Part shown: positions 32,844 to 44,430 of the stretch, piece by piece | Position numbering within the stretch: position 1 is the first letter of the stretch | How the letters are laid out: each line of letters opens with the position of its first letter | From: Odiellus spinosus | Lineage: Eukaryota > Arthropoda > Arachnida > Opiliones > Phalangiidae | Reading direction: 5' to 3' | Assembly: GCA_963920705.1 (NCBI GenBank) | Contig: OY987227.1 | Coordinates: 4,265,143 to 4,329,142 of the forward strand | DNA length: 64,000 nucleotides | Position numbers and translations under genes: made by a program | Notes under the pieces: model-generated | Seen by the model: the letters and a program-made list of their open reading frames with translations, nothing else | Databases searched by the model: none | Told to the model about the DNA's origin: nothing

Positions 32844-33163
32844 TTTACACTGGTCGTGTCTCTGTGTGTAAGCGAATATCCTGTGTAAGCGGAAATCACG
32901 TGACCTAGCTCGTGGAGCCAAAACTCTAGAGACGTAATCATGCCAGCTTATCGTTCAATTCCGTTTAACGGGATTTACCTCCTTTAAGCGTGGCTGCCAC
33001 AATGAGTTTCAGGTGTCGTCTCCCATTGTATATTATCGCATTCCACCATCCACTTTACGGTCAAACCTCGATGCTGGACAGTTGAAGGCGATTATACGCA
33101 ACTGTTATAATCACCTCCGACCATCCTCACACCAAGGTCCAGCCTCTAGTGTCCGATCTCAGC

Positions 33164-33201
33164 GGGCCATATTAGCGAGGCGTCCCTCACTAATATAGTC
33201 C
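33164..33201 (-). other. H2 stem-loop, second minus copy
   Basis: GGGCCATATTAGCGAGG faces CCTCACTAATATAGTCC. Most mismatches become G-U pairs only when read on the element's sense strand (minus). Confidence 0.65.
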
Positions 33202-33361
33202 ACTTCAACCTTCCACTCCAGTCATCTCCTCCCTCTAAGGGTCTTTGTGTTGCAGTTACCGAATGCCTAGGGTTACGATAAACGTCTAGACGTTTAGAAG
33301 GGGGGGGGGGTTTCCCCAACTCTTCTCGGTTACTCGCTCGGTGAATAATGGTTAGCGAAAG

Positions 33362-33370
33362 CTATATATA
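33362..33370 (-). promoter_or_regulatory. TATA-like box, second minus-strand X copy
   Basis: On the minus strand TATATATAG is followed by CTTTCGCTAACCATTATTC, a diverged version of the same block. Confidence 0.3.
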
Positions 33371-33580
33371 CCCCTTTTCCATGCCCTAACTATTTTGGCC
33401 TTATGCCGCGATATCTTTTAGTGAATTAAAGCGTATAATGCATTTAAATTTTAATTTAATATAATAATATTGTTAAACTGAATCTAATTAATAAAGAAGC
33501 TGAAAAATCAATTAAAAATTCGAGATAGTTTAGAAGATATTTAAGAAATTTCCCAAAAATTTAATGAAATGTGACCGTTT

Positions 33581-33698
33581 AATACCAGCTTGAGTTGGCA
33601 ACACGCGCTAAGCTGTTTTCCATATATCATTTAGTCCAAAAAGCAAAGGTATAACGGGCAGTATAGGCTAAGGCTTGCTGCAAACCTGGGGTGGATTG
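33581..33698 (-). other. H0 conserved imperfect hairpin, copy 5
   Basis: Minus-strand copy in the element at 32810-35074. The arms on the plus strand are GAGTTGGCAACACGCGC and GGCTTGCTGCAAACC. Confidence 0.6.
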
Positions 33699-33980
33699 AA
33701 GAATCTAAATAAAGGTACGTTTACACGGGCATTCAAGATAGAAACGACATAAGATTTAAAGCTGAGGCGGATTGATACAAAATGTTAAACCTCTTAAGAA
33801 AAATTATAGTCGTGAAAACTCCCCTTGGACAGTACAGTAGGTTTCCCGTGTTTAAAAAAACAACAGTTTTGAATAAAAAATGGTTATCTGATGTTGTAAA
33901 AAAAATAGGCTTCAGATTTCTCCACTATAAAACCAAGAAACATTTCCGATTATTTTCATAATCAAAAGAAGCCGTGTAGA

Positions 33981-34358
33981 GTGAACTTCGATAGCAGACC
34001 AGGAGACGAGACAAGACGAGACCAGACGAAAGAGAGCTATAGTGACTTAAGTGAGAAAATCAACCAGCGCAGAATGTCATCACCATTTGAAGTCAACAGA
34101 GCAGCGACACGGCTTTCATTTATCACCAGAAAGAGACGGCCTGGCTACGAAGAATTGAAACATGCAAGCAGTGAGTGTTTACGGACTCGACATATGAGAT
34201 TCTTACAGTCAGTAAAAGCTCGGCAGTTCTTCATACGGCCTCGTTATTCTAAACATAAAAGGAGCTATTCAAGTATAAATAATAACGGTATGGAAATTAG
34301 TCTATTTCAGTCTTCAAGATATTTTTTTATCAAAGGAGTGGAAGCTAACGTCTTGTAA
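33981..34358 (+). CDS. Hypothetical ORF in the Y segment (antisense to the element)
   Basis: 125 open codons, rich in Arg/Ser, with an internal ATG (MSSPFEVNRAATRLSFITRK). The copy at 30900-31265 has frameshifts and the 44.6-45.1 kb copy is disrupted, so conservation as protein is weak. It could be a captured host fragment or chance. No family recognised. Confidence 0.15.
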   Translation: MNFDSRPGDETRRDQTKESYSDLSEKINQRRMSSPFEVNRAATRLSFITRKRRPGYEELKHASSECLRTRHMRFLQSVKARQFFIRPRYSKHKRSYSSINNNGMEISLFQSSRYFFIKGVEANVL

Positions 34359-35074
34359 CCGGTTTGGAAAATTACCTCTCGACCAGCTCAATCCTTTGAT
34401 TCTTCCAATGACTGGGATCACTTGCATGATGAAAATATCAGTAATGGTCCTCTATTAGCACGTCAAAACAAGAATTTTAGACGAAAACTGTACCGGAAGT
34501 AATTGCCAATCATCTACCGAAAATGGGTTGTAAATGGAACATTCAGTCTACAATATTTCTTGGTTTGTGTAAGAGGAACTTGCTACCAAATCTTCCTTGT
34601 CTTCCTTGCCATCCCAGACTAAATCCTTTGTCTTTATCAAATCAGTGGATTAACTCAAAGATAATCACACAGTACAGCCTATGCTCTAGTGTTAATTTAT
34701 ATTATAAGAACATGTATTTTACATATTTATTTAGAAAATAAATTTCATTTGGTGTCTATTAAGAAATCTCCGCCATGCCGCATATAATTATGGGTAACGC
34801 AGGACATTTCATTTGGTGTGTATATTAAGAAGTCTACGACCTGCCGCATGTAATTATGGGTAACGCATGACACTCTTTTGCATTCTCTGTATCCTTGAGG
34901 ATAAGGGAAAATACTTATACTCCGTAAAATAGAGAATAATGATTGAAATGCACGCTGTTTCCTCTACTCATCCAATACTCTACATTTCTTTTCATCTTTT
35001 ATTTTAAGTAGGGTTAGGTTAAATTACCTTAACGTCGGGGTCGGGGAGGTTATATTTTGGTTTTCCAACTTGTT

Positions 35075-35286
35075 TTATTTAACCTAACTCCAACTCCGCC
35101 CAAAAATGAGGGAGTCCCTCGGCTTTCTGAGGGAGTGGAGTTTGCCCAAAGCCTATGCAGTCTTCTACTTAAGGTGTGTGCAATATAATGATGTTTTTTG
35201 CCGATAACGTAATTGCGAACACCGCGAACGACACACACAAGACCAGGACAGAACCTCTCCGTGAACTAAGGTTCAATCAGAGAGGT
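35075..35286 (+). mobile_element. Family X 3'-end fragment, plus orientation
   Basis: It contains GACACACACAAGACCAGGAC followed by a diverged terminal hairpin AACCTCTCCGTGAAC / GGTTCAATCAGAGAGGT (35253-35286). A small inverted repeat GGGAGTCCCTC...GAGGGAGTGG lies at 35110-35140. Confidence 0.5.
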
Positions 35287-35289
35287 AAA

Positions 35290-36258
35290 AACGTGTTGTA
35301 GAAGTGGGCTTATATATCTAAAATTTACTGTACAGCGTTCGAGGGTATCTGTAGACTGAGTATCACGAAAAAGCGAAATTGTACGTCACACTCCTTAGCT
35401 TAGCGTTGTACGCCGAGAGCTAATGCGTTAATTGTTTAATGAATGTTTATTTACGGTTGTGTAGGCGATACCGAGGTCATAAGTTGATTTTGGTCAAACA
35501 TTTTGCCTAATGGCGATGGCGTTACTTGGTCTACAAATACTCTAGATCTTTTATTACCTAGGGACCTTGACCTTGCTTATCTAAATTTTTATTTATTGTA
35601 CTTAAAATTACTTCATTATTTTGAAATTTTTGACGAAGCTTGTTCTTTAAAGATTTCACTCGTTGAAATTTTAAATTAATTTTAATTCGTTTGAATACAA
35701 TTTATTTGTGAGGAAGTAATTTTGAATTTGAATTATTTGTTTGATGTGTTTATTATCTTCGAATGTGGTTAATACTTCTGTTACTAATATACAAGCTAGT
35801 TTAGGGTTGTGTTGGTATACTGAAGCCATGCATAGGTTCAATGTGATATAGCATTTTACCTATTAGCGTTATTTGGTCTACAAATACTCTAGAACCTTCA
35901 AAATTCTGATATTGTTTTAAAAGAATATTGACCTTGCTTATTTTACTCGATACGGATTTATATTAAAATGAGTTCATTATTAAGCAAATTTTTTCTGACT
36001 CTTTCTCAAAATTCGTACCCTCGTTGGAATTTTTAATTAAGTGTGATTATTTTGCATTCAACTTTTCCTTGGTAAGAAGTATATTTTTGATTTGAATTAT
36101 TGGTTTAATATATTTAGTGTATAATTGAGATATTATTTCTTTTTGCTTCCAATCTTCGTCTTCCACCAATGCCATAAATATTAATATTTTAGGTAAGGTT
36201 AGGTTAGGTTACATCACGTGGTTGTCGGGGAGGTACTATTTTGGTTTCCCAACTTGTT
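35290..36258 (-). mobile_element. Family X 5' module, diverged minus-strand copy
   Basis: On the minus strand it starts with CAAGTTGGGAAACCAAAATA at 36258. It carries the (CCTAA)-like tract and two versions of the CTACAAATACTCTAGA block (35535 and 35880). No 3' end in the same orientation is attached. Confidence 0.6.
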
Positions 36259-36580
36259 GTAAATGCTACATATATTTGTTTTTAGGTTGTAAAGCCCTTG
36301 TCCTTTATTAGATTTCACAACTTTTATAGGCTGGAGTATTAGCAGGACGTCACGTTTTTGTTAAAGTACCTATCTGTTTTTAACCGAATGGTTTTCTGTT
36401 TGATTTCGTACCTTTTTGTAGTTGCTACATATATTTGTTTTTGGATTGTAAAGCCCTTGTCCATTATTTGATTTCACAACCTTTAGATGCTGGAGTATTA
36501 GCAGGACGTCACGTTTTTGTTTAAAGGACCTATCTGTTTTCAACCGTATTGTTTTAAGTTTGATTTCGTACCTTTTTACC
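36258..36580 (+). repeat. Two tandem ~161-bp units
   Basis: Units start GCTACATATATTTGTTTTTG at about 36264 and 36425, with several substitutions. Confidence 0.9.
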
Positions 36581-36690
36581 TCCCCGACTAAACTTTTAGT
36601 CTGTCTGTGTGTCTGTTCGTTAAGACTTCTGATGTTCGCGGATATCCAGTGTAACCAGATGTCACTTGACCTTTCACGTGATTCGAAAAA
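36580..36690 (-). mobile_element. Family X 3'-end fragment
   Basis: ACCTCCCCGACTAAAC, a short GTCTGTGTGTCTG tract and the GATATCC...TCACGTGA block are present. The body is missing. Confidence 0.55.
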
Positions 36691-36699
36691 AGTAACTGC

Positions 36700-37730
36700 C
36701 TTTTTAGACCCAGGTTTACTCCCCGTAGACACTATAATCGTTTTATTTTTTAACAATGGTAATGGGCAATTCGGAAAATATACCTTGACACAGAATTGAT
36801 CCGTAGAAGCGCAACAAGTTATGAATGGAAATCTGGTGTATTTTGTTGTTAACGCCCTTTATACGTTTCAAGAATACGTCGACTACGTTCAAGGCAAACA
36901 CGGATATCAACGTCGTCAGCCAAACCTTTTCGCGAAGAAACAAATAAAACAAATGAATGAACTTTAAGCTTTTAAAAGATAAATTACTTATTATATATAG
37001 CAGGAATTCGTATACAATTATAGAAATACAATTTATTCTGATTCATAACCCCAGGAAAAGATCAATATCCCTCAACACGAACGTTACAAAACTTTACAAA
37101 ACCTTATTTACTCTCTTCAATTGGCCTTCCTGAATTGAGTGACTAAACCAAATTTGCTTGCCCTGACTTACCCGATTTCCAAAAGGAAAATGAGATCCGT
37201 ACGCTCTTTCCTAATACCCTTTAATAGAAAAAGGATCATGAACTAAGACGCACGCTTACTAAAACCTGTTAAATATTCGGTCAATATTTATATATGAATT
37301 CCTTCGTGTAATTGGAAATGAAGGGCTAAATCCAATTTATTTTAGAATAAGCTCACCCAAATTATGCGTACGATTTTTACACAATTCTTAGGTATCTTAT
37401 TATATTGCTTAGTTTTAATTTAATTTCAAGTTCGCGTGAATAGGCTGTTTTTAGAGCATCCATTAGCTTGTAAAAATGAGAGATAGCATTAATAAAACAA
37501 CTAGAAATTAAATAAGGTCGTAAACAAGCTCACGAAGTCGACGATGGCGGGAGAGGATAGGGGAATTATTAATTAGTATGCTATTTACTACTGACGGAAG
37601 TATTAAACAATGTAGACACTGTTAAAAAAGGTAAACCTTTTGAAGGTACTTTAGCACGGGTACTGAAAGATTCCAGAAAAGGACACCTTTTCTGGCCAAC
37701 ATAAACTGTAATGGGTATTGTAGAACAAGA
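36700..37730. other. Gene-free stretch with one weak candidate exon
   Basis: No repeat end or gene recognised. On the minus strand, a CGG|GTAAGT donor at about 37171 closes a ~22-codon open stretch (MILFLLKGIRKERTDLIFLL) after a TTAG acceptor near 37240. This is too short to assign. Confidence 0.3.
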
Positions 37731-38806
37731 AGAGTTGTGGGGTTCTCGGAATTGGAGGGAGGGGTTTGAATTCGACGAAGAAGCGTCGAGTGACCTTCAA
37801 TTTAAGAAAGTAAAAGTGTGGCCGATTGTTGAAGGAGGGCTTGAATAACGTATTTTTATCCGTAGAAAACTGGTTATTTTCAATAGGAAACGGAAAGCAT
37901 TAAAAGATTGCAAGGTTTGGTGCATGAGTCACGTGACCAGTCTTATGTTGAGAAATTTAAGAGAAAAAGCCATCGTTATGTCGCCATTTTGATTATTTTC
38001 CTCTTCGGAATTTGGAATTTCGATGTGGTAGTCGATTAAGGTTGTAAGCGCGTTAGCCTCCTGGTGATATTAATTTCTTGTACTCAACTTGAAATGCGAG
38101 AAAAGCGGCGATACTTATGGTATCTACAAGGCAATTATAATGTTGTTAATTTATTTATATATCAACATAAATTAATTATTATTTAAATCTAATTCAAATT
38201 TAGTGCGTAATTTCTTCATCAGAAGAAAAGCGTCGGAGTGTCTCTATTTATAAGGTAATGTAAGAGTTGTGGGGTTCTCGGAATTGGAGGGAGGGGTTTG
38301 AATTCGACGAAGAAGCGTACTATTCAATGGAGAGTGACCTTCAATTTAAGAAAGTAAAAGTGTGGCCGATTGTTGAAGGAGGGCTTGAATAACGTATTTT
38401 TATCCGTAGAAAACCGGTTATTTTCAATAGGAAACGGAAAGCATTAAAAGATTGCAAGGTTTGGTGCATGAATCGCGTGACCAGTCCTATGTTGAGAAAT
38501 TTAAGAGAAAAAGCCATCGTTATGTCGCCATTTTGATTATTTTCCTCTTCGGAATTTGGAATTTCGATGTGGTAGTCGATTAAGGTTGTAAGCGCGTTAG
38601 CCTCGTGGTGATATTAATTTCTTGTACTCAACTTGAAATGCGAGAAAAGCGGCGATACTTATGGTATCTACAAGGCAATTATAATGTTGTTAATTTATTT
38701 ATATATCAACATAAATTAATTATTATTGAAATCTAATTCAAATTTAGTGCGTAATTTCTTCATCAGAAGAAAAGCGTCGGAGTTTCTCTATTTATAAGGT
38801 AATGTA
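37731..38806 (+). repeat. 532-bp tandem duplication
   Basis: Units start AGAGTTGTGGGGTTCTCGG at 37731 and 38263. Apart from a 12-bp indel (ACTATTCAATGG only in unit 2) and a few substitutions they match. No gene is visible. Confidence 0.95.
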
Positions 38807-39634
38807 ATGATGTTCATTAATTTTTTTTACAATATAATTTAAATTTCGACCCTTTTGGGTATTATAAGGTACCCTTTGTGGTATCACGCAGTACTTTTCG
38901 AAAATTCGAAAGTATTTAAACGAATGTTAGGTCATAAAATACGCATATCGGTTGTAAAATGTTTATTTTGGATAAAATAAAGGGTACCTAAATAATATGG
39001 TATTTTATCGTACTTCTTTAAAGAGGTATTTAAGATACCGAAAAGCGGTCGCCTGGAGATGCATTGAATTTTTCAATACTAGATAGTCCCCTTTTTTAAG
39101 TGTATAGCAACGTTAAAACTCGGTAACAACAAGATTACGTATCTATCTAATACACTAACCCTGCGGTGAATTTCATAATTAGCTGCACTCCAATATTTTT
39201 GGGTTTAACTTTGAATCGGAAGTTAAAAAAGACTTATTCTCACGTGCCAAAAAGCGAACCTCAGCCTCTTAACAACACCGAAAATAGTTCTAGAAGAGAT
39301 CGTAGAAAAACTTGAAAAATGTTTGGCGCGTGCATATTTTAGTTTTACGGTGAAACTTTGTTGTTACCCTTTTTTCAATCGTTTCTTACTTATCCCCGAA
39401 GGGGATTTCTTATAAACTGCTAAATTATTTCATTGGGCCTGATTATCAAAGAGGCGATAAGCGTGTGAAAATTAGCCATCCTGATCTGGCTTCCCACAAG
39501 ACTGACTTATCGTGTAAACGATAATTTTCTTTTAAGTTTAGATTATAATTAGAGATAATTTGTATTTCTGATTTCGTTTATCGCGACTAATTGCGTTTGG
39601 TAGCGACTATATTTACATTACGAGCAACCTTTAC
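38807..39634. other. Gene-free stretch
   Basis: AT-rich, no recognised gene or repeat. Several GTACC...GGTAC palindromic bits near 38865-39050. Confidence 0.5.
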
Positions 39635-39787
39635 CCCGTTACTAACTTCGTAGGTAATTTGCGCCAATTGCTCGAATGCTCTTGGTGGGTCGTTCTTAGC
39701 CTTGATGTCCTTGGTAGAATGAATTACCCAATGAGAATACATAAAGAACTCCGTCGGCTTGTATATGCTCAATTCAGTTTTTCCTTT
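39635..39787 (-). CDS. Candidate internal exon of an unknown gene
   Basis: A 51-codon open stretch on the minus strand lies between an acceptor (CCCTATAG|AAAGG) and a donor (AACGGG|GTAAAG), phase 0 at both ends. The peptide looks protein-like and not low-complexity: YKPTEFFMYSHWVIHSTKD, then IKAKNDPPRAFEQLAQITYE. I do not recognise the family. The plus strand beyond 39840 is repetitive. It could be a host exon or part of an unrecognised transposon gene. Confidence 0.3.
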
Positions 39788-40101
39788 CTATAGGGTCTAA
39801 ATACTACCTTAATTCAAAATTAGAAGTCGGTCTGTCTGCTAGAAGTACATTAGAATTTTGATGATCAGTGAGTGAGTGAGTGACAAAAATGCACAAGTTC
39901 GACTGGCGATATCTCGTAAACTAGACATACAAATACTACCAAATTTGGTGGAATAGCTAATTATAGTATGTATTCTTCGTATTCAGCCTTCAGGCTTTAA
40001 CTACAACGAAGATATCGGGGGTCCAAAATGCCCTGAAAGGCTTCGTGAAAAGGATGGTACGGCCGTGCGTAGACTTGACGGGGGCACTGCCGTATCCCCA
40101 G

Positions 40102-40215
40102 ATATGTCCATTCAAAGTTGCAACTTTGGTTAACGGACTCATAATTATATCTGTCCATTCCACGTTGTAACTTTGGTTAATGGACTTATATCTGTCCATT
40201 CCAAGTTGTAATTGA
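40102..40215 (+). repeat. Three ~48-bp tandem units
   Basis: Units contain TGTCCATTC and GTTGTAACTTTGGTTAA(C/T)GGA. Confidence 0.8.
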
Positions 40216-40377
40216 AAACTGTAACACTAAGCTAGTACTTACGACACAAATAAGATTGCTTTCTAGTTGCCTAGCAACTAGGTTTTCTATTAATATTTGA
40301 CCCTTTGTATGAACTGCCAAGAAGGATAATTGTTAGCTTGGATAGTTTATTTAAACATTCTGAACGTTTAGAAAACG

Positions 40378-40800
40378 ATTACATAGTGACTATTGTGAAC
40401 GTACCTTTAAACCAAACCCAATAAATTAGTACGAAACGTAGCATTACTCTTCGACGTTCTTGGTAGGTGAATTTTGGAAATGGCTTCAAACCGCTTTCAA
40501 AGTGACTAATGCGAACGTACATGTACGTTCCTTTATACCAAACCCACCATATTGCTACGAAACGTAATTTTACTCTTTGACGTTCTTTGTAGGCGAATAT
40601 TTGATGTCTTGAAACCGCTTTCAAAGTGACCAGTGTGAATGTGCCTTTAAACTGAACCTATCGCTAGGGAACAGAACCTTATTCTTCGACGTACTTGAAG
40701 CCGAATATCTGAAAGCGCTTGAAACCGGTTTCAAAGTGACAATTGTGAACGTACCTTTAATTGGAACACAACATATTGCAAGGAAACGTAACCTTATCTA
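40378..40800 (+). repeat. Degenerate ~120-bp tandem repeat, about 3.5 units
   Basis: Each unit contains GTGAACGTACCTTTAA, ACGAAACGTA, CTTCGACGTTCTTGGTAGG and AAACCGCTTTCAAAGTGAC. Further decayed motifs (AAACCGTTTCGAACCGC) continue to about 40990. Confidence 0.85.
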
Positions 40801-40990
40801 TACTAGTTTCATTGTAAATTAAGCTGCGTTCACACTAGAGACTTTGAAACCGTTTCGAACCGCTTTGGAAAGGTCAAACTATAATATTTTGGGGTCACCC
40901 GTGTAGATCTTTCATCAAAAAATCCAATTAAGATCTCGAAGAGTCGATTTGAACATTCGAAACGGTTTGAAAGAGTCAAGCGTGTTAAAC

Positions 40991-42400
40991 ACATATTTAA
41001 ATAATGAAATATTGAAAAAGTATATGAACTAATAGAAAGTAAGGTGCCTGAATTGGTTAGAAAATTGTGAAATCATAAGCTTAGCCGAGCTTTATTAATT
41101 GCTTCAAAATGGTAAACAAAAATTTTATTTCTTAAACAGTAGAATGATAAGGAATATCCATTTAATTCGAGTTAATAGAAAGTATTTGGAGAAACACAAG
41201 TGTTTATCCCTTTATCTAAACTCGAATTTCATCAGAAACCGTAATGTATTTTCCAATGGACCCGCGGCGCTTGATAACTGAAATCGTTATCATAATCGTT
41301 TCACTCTTCCCACCGTCCACTGAATTCGAATTAATACAGACAAAGGTACTTTTGACCAAATTTGATAAGATTTCTTTCGGGTAAAAGAGTATCTCTAGTT
41401 AAGCACAGAATTAAATAATGAAATATTGATAAAGTATATGAAGTAATAGAAAGTAAGGTGCCTGAATGGATTACAAAAGGGTGAAATTATAAGCTTAGCA
41501 GAGCGTTATTAATTGCTTCAAAATTATATACAAAAATTTTATTTCTTAAACAGTAGAATGATAAGGAATATCCATCGAATTCGAGTTAGTTGAAAGAAAG
41601 GTGCCTGAAAGGGTGACGAAAAGTGTAAAGCATAAACCTACCCGAGCTTTATTAAATGGTTCTAAATTGATAAACCAAAATTTAATTTATTAAACAGTAG
41701 ATAAGCTTTTTTTAATGGCATTTTTTTATCGTTAAAATGGGCTCTCGAATCAAACCCGTGAAGGGACACAAATTAATTGTTAGAGAAAGAGCAATTTCAT
41801 ATCTTTCAAATTATAGTTAGTAGATCTAGTCTACTACTTCAAAGATTTTATTGTTATTATATGTTTAAAATAAAACGGATAAAGACGACCTAGGAAACCT
41901 TCTCTCTTATTGATGTTATTTTTAAATTCTATCAGTATCACTAATAATATTAGCTAAAGATGGAGTTCCTTTATTGTATATATATTTATCATTAGTCCTA
42001 GGTCGTCTTTATCCGTTTTTTGGAAAATATATAATAACAATAAATTTTTTGAAGTATTAGACTAAATCTACTATTATTTTAAAGATATGAAATTGCTCTT
42101 TCTCTAACAATTAATTGTGTTCATTCACGGGTTAGATAAAGAGCCCTTTTTAAGGGTGAGAAGCAACCTCTTTTTTGTATAATAATTTATTGAGTACGGG
42201 CTACGGGTGTTTCTCTTGGTTAAACAACGATTTCAATAATGAAAGATTGATAAGGTATATGAAGTAATAGAGAGAAAGGTGGCTGAATGGGTTACGAAAA
42301 AGTTAAAACATAAACCTAGCCGAGCTTTATTAAGTGGTTCTAAATTGATGAATAAAAATTTAATTTATTAAACAGTAGATAAGCTATTTTTAATGGTATT
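40991..42400 (+). repeat. Dispersed direct repeats around a foldback element
   Basis: A ~160-bp block (AATAATGAAATATTGA...AAGGTGCCTGAA...TAGCCGAGCTTTATTAA) recurs at about 41000, 41413, 41580 (partial) and 42235. The foldback at 41739-42146 is inserted among them. Confidence 0.8.
41739..42146. mobile_element. Foldback element (408 bp)
   Basis: Long arms starting GGGCTCTCGAATCAAACCCG and ending CACGGGTTAGATAAAGAGCCC enclose a ~100-bp centre. One arm plus the centre recurs at about 53190-53400, so it is a mobile family. Non-coding. Confidence 0.75.
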
Positions 42401-43386
42401 TTTTATCGATAACTGAAAATTACATTCACTGGGTTCTTCTACTCGGTAGCCCTCTTCAGCCCTTTAATTTTGACTATTATATTACATCATGAGTATCCCA
42501 TTAAATTCACCTTAATTCACCGTAATTAAAAAGTTGGCAAGATTTTCTTATCATTTGATTTTTTAACTTTAATAATATATCTCTTCTTAGCTTATATAAA
42601 CGAGATCACAAGTAAATCATCCCCAAGTTTACAAGACGACATACTACGGGTTACAATGATGAAGGTCCTATTTCCTCAGTCAATGATTCCACCCTAAGTA
42701 TTCCAAATTTCTACAGAAGAGCGGTATGGCCCAGTATTGCTGGTAGAGTAAATCAAACTTGAACTCGCGACGCCCCGGCGAGAGCCTCTTTCGTTTCGCG
42801 AGAGAGACGGGAAAGCCGAGTTTCTTAGTTACATTTCCTATCCCCCTACAGACGACGCGCGAAGTCGCGAACGAACTTCAACGAAGGCAAAATAATTAGC
42901 ACCGCCTACTTAGTTCCTATCTTAACCGCTAGAGAGGGCAATTTCGACTTCTGTTGCTCGGCCGTTTTACAATTTTGAGATTTTTCCTCTCTCCCCGAAA
43001 GTTGTGACGACACAACTCTCAGACCTTCAGTTCATTCTTTATATGCCCGGTTGTAGATTTGAAGCATGATTTACCTGTGACGAGATTTACAGACTCGGTG
43101 CTTATAGATGCACTGCACCAAGGGTGGTTTACGTTAGCGTTTATAATTGTGGTGAACCCTCTCGCTTGCGCGAGTGTCGCGTCTTCGATTGTGTCGTCAA
43201 CCGTTTCTCACCTATATTTCGGTGATAAGAGGCCTCTTTTTCGCGATCTTTTGGGTAGAGTATTCGAATAAACCGAGGCGATTGAATTTAATCGCATTAC
43301 TTAGAAATGTGCCTAATTTTATATATTAGGCCTCAGTAAGAACAATACACAATGAAAGTCTAGGGATTAAATATCACTTGTGAGTT
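42401..43386 (-). other. Possible decayed 3' part of a family X copy
   Basis: It lies downstream (sense direction) of the H0 copy at 43387 and contains GC-richer segments (about 42750-43050) and a TTTATATGCCC block like the TATA region of other copies. No terminal hairpin was found. No convincing gene. Confidence 0.3.
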
Positions 43387-43469
43387 AAATACCAGCTTGA
43401 ATGATCAGCATGCGCGCAAGCGAAGGTAGTGTAATCTTAGGCTTGGTGCAAACTCAATGTGGTTTGAAT
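43387..43469 (-). other. H0 conserved imperfect hairpin, copy 6 (diverged)
   Basis: The plus strand reads ACCAGCTTGAATGATCAGCA ... CTTGGTGCAAACTCAATG. It is shorter and more diverged but keeps both arms. Confidence 0.45.
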
Positions 43470-44145
43470 CATCTAAGTACAATTCTACTACTATACTCTA
43501 GTTGATACATCGATAATACTCGGAGTAAATATAACTCGTTCAAGCGGAATAGACCCTAAAATAAAATCGTTCGAATTTTCCAACGACATTTGCTCTTGCC
43601 CAATTAGAGCTTGCTGGGAAGAGACAATATATGGCCGATCTTGATTAGCTGAGTTGGTCACGTGAATGCGCCGCCGCAGATTACTGAATTTTATCTTAGC
43701 GCCTAAAGAGAGAAAACCACCTTGAATTGTCACCACTCTCTATACCTCCAAGAGAAAAAAATCACGGAGATAACGCGGCCTAGGTGCAGACAAGTCACGG
43801 TGGATTATTTTTGAGCTACTAAAGCTAGCCACTAGGTTTTACCCGTGACGCATAAATATTAAATTGTTTATTACAACGAAAAATTAGAGATTATTTATTG
43901 CGGTTAATTAGAAATTTTAATACATCAATTTCTTAATTTTCCCAAGCCTAATTTATTTTTAAGAATGACCGAAAAAAGTCATTAATAGATTTTTATCACG
44001 ATAGATGGCTGTAGTAGCAATTTTAAATTTTTACGCCCCGTTTCCATACCCCCTTCTTAAATACTGCTTGCCTGGGGGCGTGGATTTTCAGCCCGTTTTA
44101 TTTATTTTAGGGTCTATTGGAGTATAAAATTTAAAGCTGAGACGG

Positions 44146-44430
44146 AACCGGGAGTGGTGGCGCACTCCTGTAAACTGGCGTCTCAGTGGCAAGGTCTGAG
44201 TATTGTCCTGATCGAATCGCAGGTCCCTTGTCCATAGGGTGTCTTGCGAATGGTCCGCAACGGTATGGTCCTTCCTCTTCCCTTTCCCTTTTCCATCCGT
44301 TGCGTGGGCAATTCCCAGTCCTCATACCTGCGTAGTTTCTAAACACATCTGACCCCCCCATCACTCGTGGCTATGAACTTAGCCCCCCGTACGGGTGCAA
44401 AAACATCCCTGTTACGCACCGATAAAAAAA
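44146..44430 (+). ncRNA. Retroposed 7SL (SRP) RNA-like sequence
   Basis: It begins ACCGGGAGTGGTGGCGCACT followed by CCTGTAA, closely resembling the 5' Alu domain of 7SL RNA. Later come GATCGAATCGCAGGTCC and GGGTGTC...GGTCCGCA...TATGGTCC, in the same order as in 7SL. Length is 285 bp, ending in an A-rich tail, and it is flanked by 13-bp direct repeats AAAGCTGAGACGG / AAAGCTGAGGCGG (44133-44145, 44431-44443). The empty site exists at about 33755 in a sister X copy. It is therefore a retroposed copy, not necessarily a functional gene. The S-domain part is hard to recognise. Confidence 0.5.

Larger units (their letters stand above)
32810..35074 (-). mobile_element. Family X element, second minus-strand copy (compact)
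   Basis: The most compact complete copy, 2.27 kb. The 5' terminus is at 35074, then the Y segment (33910-35060), the H0 hairpin (33581-33698), the TATA-like box, the H2 stem and the terminal hairpin at 32810-32843 (ACCTCCCCGACTGAAC / GTTCAGGGGGAGGT). It defines the minimal ordered structure of the family. Confidence 0.7.

Noticed and set aside
43059..43271. 70-residue open frame (MKHDLPVTRFTDSVLIDA...)
   Set aside because: Lies in decayed family X sequence; no recognised domain or splice context.
44131..44364. 77-residue minus-strand open frame
   Set aside because: Antisense across the 7SL-like retrocopy.
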